NCBI GenBank assembly: GCA_964250765.1
Contig: CAXUHF010000004.1
Span: forward strand, 1-64,000
DNA: 64,000 nucleotides
Source of the DNA: JBBQVS01 sp964250765
GTDB taxonomy: Bacteria; Chloroflexota; Ktedonobacteria; Ktedonobacterales; Ktedonobacteraceae
Direction: 5' to 3'
Shown here piece by piece: positions 59,467-64,000 of the stretch. The notes under the pieces are model-generated. The model saw nothing but the letters and a program-made list of their open reading frames with translations, did not search any database and was not told where the DNA came from. How positions within the stretch are numbered: position 1 is the stretch's first letter; each line of letters begins with the position of its first letter. Made by a program: the position numbers and the translations under genes.

Positions 59467-60168
59467 TCATCCGGGAAAAGAAGGCTGCATGGAGCCACTC
59501 TCCTCGGTATATTTGCCCTCCTGGAATTCTGCGTGGAGTCGCGCTGCAACTGCGGATACCCAACCGAGAGCAATAGCCGCCGTAACGGTAATCGCCGGGA
59601 TGGTATTGGTTGTGAAACCAACTGCTATGAAAACTGGAATGACAATGCCCGTTGCGACACTGTAGATGCTCCACCCATGCTGTCCGAGGGCGCGAAACCT
59701 GCGGAAAAAGACAAAACAGGCCGCAATCAACGGAATGAATATGATGGCAAAGGCAACGTAGTGCACGATTGCATGACCGCTCATAGGCAACACCATGCCA
59801 GCCGGGGCACCGGGAGGAAAGCTATATCCTGCATCTGGATGGAAGGTGCCAGCCAAGATTAACCCCAGGCCGCACGCCGCAATGAGTAGTGGTCCCCAGG
59901 TTCCTCCTTTGCTCCCAGCGAACGCTCTTCGCATGCCTATGGCACATGCAAGTGCGAGCAGCCCCGCGATGATGAAATTGGCAATCTGAATCCACCCGAG
60001 GTCTCCGAGGCTCAGCAGGCTGATAGGAGTCCGGCGAACATCGAAGCCTGCGCGGGTGAAGAACTGAATAATCAGCACGACAAAGAACAGGGGAGCGAGG
60101 GTGATACCGCAGATCAGCAAGCCTTGTGTCAGCTTGCGAGAAGCTGTCCCTCGTCTGTATAAACTCAT
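59467..60168 (-). CDS. DUF998-family membrane protein
   Basis: A 233-aa protein with six to seven hydrophobic segments (about 15-37, 55-77, 88-108, 127-148, 158-180, 182-203). LAGTFHPDAGYSFPPGAPAG and SGHAIVHYVAF carry conserved His/Asp residues of the DUF998 family, whose role is not known. ATG at 60168 has AAGGAAGGAG upstream. It is downstream of the hydrolase gene at 61078 on the same strand, with an inverted repeat between. Confidence 0.82.
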   Translation of the reverse strand: MSLYRRGTASRKLTQGLLICGITLAPLFFVVLIIQFFTRAGFDVRRTPISLLSLGDLGWIQIANFIIAGLLALACAIGMRRAFAGSKGGTWGPLLIAACGLGLILAGTFHPDAGYSFPPGAPAGMVLPMSGHAIVHYVAFAIIFIPLIAACFVFFRRFRALGQHGWSIYSVATGIVIPVFIAVGFTTNTIPAITVTAAIALGWVSAVAARLHAEFQEGKYTEESGSMQPSFPG

Positions 60169-60182
60169 CAGATACTCCTTCC

Positions 60183-60240
60183 TTGATGGTGTGTAGGTAT
60201 ATCTTTCACTTGCTTACAAGACATGCCTACACACCATCAA
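60183..60240. terminator. Inverted repeat between hydrolase and DUF998 genes
   Basis: 15-bp arms TTGATGGTGTGTAGG and complement with a 28-nt loop. It could end hydrolase transcription (stop 60269) or be an operator for the next gene. Confidence 0.5.
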
Positions 60241-60268
60241 ACTCTACTTTCTGCTTCATCAGGATGTT

Positions 60269-61078
60269 TTATGGCTTCAAGTACTGCTTCACTTTTTCAC
60301 GAACAATCTCTGCCATTTCTTTCGGCATAGTTGCGTATGGAGCGTGAGCACTGTTGATCCAGGTGACAGGGCGATTTCCGCGAGCAGCAGTCGTTTGATT
60401 CGCTGCCGTCAACCAGGAAGGCGTCCAGGTCCCAATAGTGAAGTCAACGGGAGCCATGTGCGCAAAATCTTCCTCGAAGTACTGTCCCATATCAACCGTC
60501 CCACGATAATATTGCCCCCAGTAGGCACTATTTTTCGCTATGCTTGCGCGTTGGACCGTGTTCATAATATATTCGCTCCCCTCTGGTGTCCCAAACATCG
60601 TAATGGATAAGATCGTCAATGGATCCCCCATTTTAGGAGAGAAAGTGGACATCGTTTGAAAGTACTCAAAGCCAGCATTTTTAATGGGTGTATCCGCCTG
60701 TAATGCCGCCTCATGGACAATCCCATTTCTGGTAATATCTGGATGGAATTTGGCTAACGCGAGAACAGCCTGGCCTCCTGAACTCACTCCAAATGCCGAA
60801 ATGGGTTTTTCGAGAGGGATTGCCTCAACAAGAGCTGCGATATCATCTGAGAATAATTCTGGAGTCACTGGGCGTGGAGAGGGATCGGGTGATCGCGATC
60901 CACCGCGCGGATCAAAGGTCACAACGGTGAACTCGTCTGCAAGAGAGTCCATCATTTTCTCATACGGACCACAATCATTGCTCCCATCAGGGACAAGCAC
61001 AAGAGTTGGACCTTGCCCCATCATTTCACAGTAAAAATCCATTCCATTCGCATGGGTCATAAACGTCTTTTTTTCCAT
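60269..61078 (-). CDS. Alpha/beta hydrolase
   Basis: A 269-aa hydrolase-fold protein. Oxyanion region LVLVPDGSNDCGPYEKMMDSL, VVTFDPRGGSRSPDPSPR, nucleophile Ser in AFGVSSGGQAVLALAKF (about residue 100, GxSxG), and a catalytic His near WINSAHAPYATMP. These hydrolyse esters, amides or similar bonds; substrate unknown. The ATG at 61078 has GAAGGG close by; the frame is open 58 codons further without family likeness. A dyad GTTTCCAT-N15-ATGGAAAC (61098-61128) lies just upstream, possibly an operator. Confidence 0.82.
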   Translation of the reverse strand: MEKKTFMTHANGMDFYCEMMGQGPTLVLVPDGSNDCGPYEKMMDSLADEFTVVTFDPRGGSRSPDPSPRPVTPELFSDDIAALVEAIPLEKPISAFGVSSGGQAVLALAKFHPDITRNGIVHEAALQADTPIKNAGFEYFQTMSTFSPKMGDPLTILSITMFGTPEGSEYIMNTVQRASIAKNSAYWGQYYRGTVDMGQYFEEDFAHMAPVDFTIGTWTPSWLTAANQTTAARGNRPVTWINSAHAPYATMPKEMAEIVREKVKQYLKP

Positions 61079-61294
61079 AACGCCCTTCTCTTTCAGCGTT
61101 TCCATGCTTGCATTGTAAGTATGGAAACAGCATTTGTACACATAACTACTAATTGCTGGAGTTTTTCCCTTTGCCTCTAACAGCCGAAGGTCATCCTCTT
61201 TCTCAAGACAAAGAATTCTGCTCGGTGTGTGTCTCCATTCTCCGTTCTCCAAAACCGACCATATTCAAGATGCGGTCAGCTTCAGAGACACTCT

Positions 61295-62239
61295 CTACGC
61301 CAGATGTAGAACAGCTTTGCCAATGAATTGTCGTTGCCGCAGGCGGTGCGCGACCTCACCAATGTCGTTCCAGGAAGCCTCCACCTCGATTGATGTCCGC
61401 AATTGCTGCCTAGCTACCAATTGCGCAAGCCAAGCCAGGTCTTCAGATCGAGGACGACGATCAACTTCTACATACATATTCAGCGCGTAGAGGGTCGCTC
61501 TTCCTGTACGGATGAGAGTGCCGAAATCTATGGTGGCCGACGATGATGCAGACCCACCCACAATAACGCAGGTTCCCCCCGTTGCCAGCAGTGGGATAGC
61601 ATTCTCCAATGTCTTTCCACCTACCATGTCGATAATCAAGTCGTACGGGCCATAGGCACGTGCAGGCTGGATATCCTCCCCCAGGATCACCTCATTTGCT
61701 CCCACCTCACGTACCAACGCCTCATGGCGCGCCTGGCGAGCTGTGCCGACAACGTAGGCACCGCTGAGCCGCGCAAGTTGATGCGCGAAGAGGCCCACTC
61801 CACCTGTGGAGCCGGTAATCAATACGCGCTTGTTCAGCAGAAGTCCGCCTTTCTCAAGGGCACGCAGCGCGGTGAGGCCAGCAACAGGGAGGGTTGCCGC
61901 CTGTGCAAATGTCACGCTAGTGGGAAGTTCGGCTAGTCTGTCCGTTGGAACCGCCACCTGCTCCGCCCACGCACCTGCACCAACACTACCCACCACCCGA
62001 CTTCCGACCTTTGGTCCTGTCCCATCAGCCGCTTGCGCAAGAACAGTTCCGGCTAGGTCCCAACCAGGACGCCAGCCCGCTCCAAAGTGCATGGCCCCCA
62101 GTGCCTCTCCTCGATTCAAAGAAATGGTTGCAACCTGAACAAGTGCTTCTGACGGGCGGAATTGGGGTGCATCAACCTCTTTGATGGCAAGCCGCCCTGG
62201 AACTTCGGGATCAACGACGACCGCACGTATAGAACTCAT
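61295..62239 (-). CDS. Zinc-free MDR quinone oxidoreductase-like protein
   Basis: A 314-aa medium-chain reductase with N-terminal MSSIRAVVVDPEVPGRLAI, VATISLNRGEA, GWDLAGTVL, cofactor loop LITGSTGGVGLFAHQLARL (about residues 138-156) and AGAWAEQVAVP. No zinc ligands. Reduces quinones or enones with NADPH. It is divergent from the TetR gene at 62392, with a clear promoter and two operator-like repeats between; likely repressed by that TetR. Confidence 0.88.
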   Translation of the reverse strand: MSSIRAVVVDPEVPGRLAIKEVDAPQFRPSEALVQVATISLNRGEALGAMHFGAGWRPGWDLAGTVLAQAADGTGPKVGSRVVGSVGAGAWAEQVAVPTDRLAELPTSVTFAQAATLPVAGLTALRALEKGGLLLNKRVLITGSTGGVGLFAHQLARLSGAYVVGTARQARHEALVREVGANEVILGEDIQPARAYGPYDLIIDMVGGKTLENAIPLLATGGTCVIVGGSASSSATIDFGTLIRTGRATLYALNMYVEVDRRPRSEDLAWLAQLVARQQLRTSIEVEASWNDIGEVAHRLRQRQFIGKAVLHLA

Positions 62240-62310
62240 GTATCTCTTCCTTTTCTCTCAGAGCAATGACGTTTTCCAGGAATAGGGGTTCTGCCCCTCC
62301 AGGAGAAACA

Positions 62311-62376
62311 GTGATGTCAACCACTGTCATCACTAGTATAAGATATAATAGAAGTGATGTCAACTACTGTCATGAA
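62311..62376. promoter_or_regulatory. Promoter with twin TetR-operator-like repeats
   Basis: Two copies of GTGATGTCAACYACTGTCAT (62311-62333, 62354-62376), each an imperfect dyad (ATGTCA-N5-TGTCAT), 43 bp apart. On the minus strand TTGACA (62358-62363), 17 nt, TATACT (62335-62340) lies between and inside them, driving the oxidoreductase at 62239. TATAAT (62344-62349) may serve the TetR. Confidence 0.72.
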
Positions 62377-62391
62377 AGTCGAGGTGAATGT

Positions 62392-62985
62392 ATGAGCCGA
62401 TGGAAACCTGATGCGAGGGATCGACTTGAGCAAGCAGCTCTGGACCTATACCGAGAACGCGGGTTTGAGCAGACAACAGTCGCGGAGATCGCTGAACGTG
62501 CTGGCCTTACCGAGCGCACATTTTTCCGCTACTTCGCTGACAAGCGCGAGGTGCTGTTCGGGGATCAGGACAGACTGCACGATATCTACGTGAGTGCTAT
62601 CGCCAACGCACTTGCTTCCGCCACACCGATCGAGGCAGTTGCCGCGGCCTTTGAGGCGGTCGCTCCTTTGTTCCAGGGGCGCTACGAACTCGCCCGGCAG
62701 CGCCAGAGCGTGATTGGTGCAAACCCGGAACTTCAAGAACGCGAACTGCTGAAGCGTGCATCCCTGGCCTCCGTGATAGCCGATGCACTACGGAGACGCG
62801 GCGTGACCAATCCTGCTGCAAACCTCAGCGCAGAAATCGGCGTCATCGCGTTCAGTACAGCGTTCGCTCGCTGGGTTAGCGACCCTGACGAGCAAGACCT
62901 GTCACAACTCATCGGAGAGTCTCTTGCTCAACTCAAGCTCATCATTATCGGCGAAGCATCAACCGGGTCATTTCCTCAAGCGTAG
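62392..62985 (+). CDS. TetR-family transcriptional regulator
   Basis: A 197-aa TetR: LDLYRERGFEQTTVAEIAERAGLTERTFFRYFADKREVLF, recognition helix TERTFFRYF. The C-terminal half has the usual helical ligand part with RVSDPDEQDLSQLI-type end. The ATG at 62392 has GAGGTGA upstream; an open frame extends to 62266 but would run through the operators. It is divergent from the oxidoreductase. After the stop, 62986-63088 shows no gene. Confidence 0.88.
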   Translation: MSRWKPDARDRLEQAALDLYRERGFEQTTVAEIAERAGLTERTFFRYFADKREVLFGDQDRLHDIYVSAIANALASATPIEAVAAAFEAVAPLFQGRYELARQRQSVIGANPELQERELLKRASLASVIADALRRRGVTNPAANLSAEIGVIAFSTAFARWVSDPDEQDLSQLIGESLAQLKLIIIGEASTGSFPQA

Positions 62986-63088
62986 ATATCCCGGCTTATC
63001 AACGAGTTTTGCATCAACGGTTCAAACGCCATGATGAGTACTGAGTGAGCGCAAAGTTTTCAGTTATATGGTACATCGTATCTTTTCG

Positions 63089-63874
63089 TTAGAAAAACAC
63101 CGACAGGCCAAATAGGAGGAAAGTAGCTCTTAGAAGTCTCTTTTTCATTGTGTTGACATATGGGTCCACTTTACTTTGCATTTCATCATACGCCCAATAA
63201 ATACGATGTTCAGGAGGAAAAGATAGCTTATATAGTATCCGAAAAAATTCTTTCGGTAAGTCTTGAGCTTCGTCAACTAAAATAAAGTCATACTCAGAAA
63301 GTATAGGTAACTGTAGTGCCTTGATACAACATGTTTGAAGAGGGTCTTGTACCTTATTAATACCTTTCGCCTCACTAAGAGTAAGAGGAGAGACACCAGA
63401 ACGTCCACAGGGTCTCCATCCACCCCATGCATGTCTCACATGTAATTGATCCCAGTTAGGATCAGTACCACTATGCTCTCTATATGTTTTAGTAATAAGT
63501 TCTTTAACTTGATTATAAAGACTTTGTGTGTTAAACGTGAAAAGAATTTTCTTTTCTGGCTCTTTAATATGGATTTGCGCAGCTTTCATTGCAAGTAAAA
63601 TTGTTTTACCTGTTCCTGCTAAACCACGAATACGTTGAGGGCTTGGTGCTACTTGGAGTGCTACTGCTTCCTGCTCATCATCCAAAGATGCAACTTGCTT
63701 ATCTAACTCTCTAATAGCTGCACCCAGTGTTGCTATATCTTTTCGAGGTGTGTTTAATGGTTTATGAAGGCTTGTCGCGCCCTGAATAACTGCTCTTGTA
63801 AGAGTAAATTCTTCATCTGACAAAACATGTTCTAGTGGATGATGAAGTGCTTGTGTATCTCCACCTTTCCACAA
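63089..63874 (-). pseudogene. Truncated UvrD-like/NERD-type helicase fragment
   Basis: A frame of about 261 codons from a superfamily I helicase: LDDEQEAVALQVAPSPQRIRGLAGTGKT (Walker A), LFTFNTQSLYNQVKELI, and YDFILVDEAQDLPKEF (Walker B), then IYWAYDEMQSK (motif III). It breaks off there and ends in unrelated LLRATFLLFGLSVFF, so the C-terminal half with motifs IV-VI is missing. The N-terminus has no ATG (the frame starts at TTG and is open a little further to a stop). HAWGGWRPCGRSGVS suggests an internal deletion too. AT-rich compared with nearby genes. Confidence 0.7.
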
Positions 63875-63875
63875 A

Positions 63876-63908
63876 ATGAGAAGATTGTAGTAACTGCAAT
63901 CTTCTCAT
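63876..63908 (-). terminator. gyrB terminator
   Basis: 12-bp perfect arms ATGAGAAGATTG and complement with a 9-nt loop, then TTTTG on the minus strand, 20 nt after the gyrB stop. Confidence 0.65.
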
Positions 63909-63928
63909 CTTTAAGTACTAATTCATTT

Positions 63929-64000
63929 TTATATATCCAAGTTCGCGCTTTTGGCGTGACTCTCAATAAATCTTTTACGAGGAGCTACTTCGTCGCCCAT
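63929..64000 (-). CDS. gyrB: DNA gyrase subunit B, C-terminal end (runs off window)
   Basis: The last 23 codons of a gene entering from beyond the window: MGDEVAPRKRFIESHAKSAN, then LDI and TAA. GyrB (and ParE) proteins end with this G-(D/E)-x-V-x-P-R-x-x-F-I-E-x-(N/H)-A-x-x-V-x-N-L-D-I pattern, so it is the C-terminus of GyrB. The end looks two residues short (SANLDI where SVKNLDI is usual). The gene begins off the right edge and is read leftward. Confidence 0.75.
   Translation of the reverse strand: MGDEVAPRKRFIESHAKSANLDI

Overview
The window most resembles a contig from a Ktedonobacteria-like member of the Chloroflexota. This is an inference from gene content: large sets of SDR/epimerase and TetR paralogues, a DUF929 protein, an LprG/P55-type lipid export pair, mannosylglycerate synthesis and an arsenosugar radical SAM gene, together with roughly even base composition and many intergenic palindromes. 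No rRNA, tRNA, CRISPR array or intact mobile element was seen. There are four 10-N gaps and one 100-N gap. Each 10-N gap lies inside a long inverted repeat.

Layout: 0-2 kb, a FemAB-like aminoacyltransferase and a GNAT acetyltransferase. 2-8.4 kb, five related NAD-dependent epimerases in two alternating subtypes plus one classical SDR, all on the minus strand. 8.5-11.2 kb, a streptogramin-lyase-like beta-propeller and a DUF6036-type nucleotidyltransferase. 11.2-14.2 kb, a GABA-related set (class I amidotransferase, glutamate decarboxylase, gamma-glutamyl-GABA hydrolase). 14.3-14.55 kb, a self-contained small transcription unit with promoter, 35-aa ORF and terminator. 14.6-18.5 kb, FtsB-like protein, isoaspartyl peptidase, a membrane protein and an acyl-CoA carboxylase beta subunit. 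19-20.9 kb, mannosyl-3-phosphoglycerate synthase overlapped by a histidine phosphatase, a likely mannosylglycerate pathway. 21-30.8 kb, GMC oxidoreductase, M32 carboxypeptidase, ABC exporter, dipeptide epimerase, a cysteine ligase that looks more like MshC than CysS, and TatD. 31-35.1 kb, a secreted protein, a P55-like MFS permease with a fused extracytoplasmic C-terminal domain, and an LppX/LprAFG lipoprotein, together a likely lipid export module. 35.4-40.6 kb, a PQQ-type propeller and a compact FAD protein/ferredoxin/cytochrome b operon. 40.9-44.7 kb, an arsenosugar gene pair, an aldo/keto reductase and a quinone oxidoreductase. 44.9-50.8 kb, YceI, murF, ddl, a DUF929 thioredoxin-like protein and membrane proteins.

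From about 50.8 kb onward the character changes. Fragments of transposase and SDR genes, a chimeric ORF made of a transposon ATPase piece joined to a second copy of a membrane protein, and a truncated helicase lie among small catabolic genes each next to its own regulator: MarR with an alpha/beta hydrolase, TetR with a 4-TM protein, TetR with P450 and ferredoxin, TetR with a quinone oxidoreductase. Several regulator/promoter/operator arrangements can be read directly from the sequence. The last 72 bases hold the C-terminus of DNA gyrase subunit B.

Dispersed palindromes of about 70-130 bp, most with ends GTAGGG...CCCTAC, sit between genes throughout the first 50 kb. In several copies base changes are mirrored in both arms.
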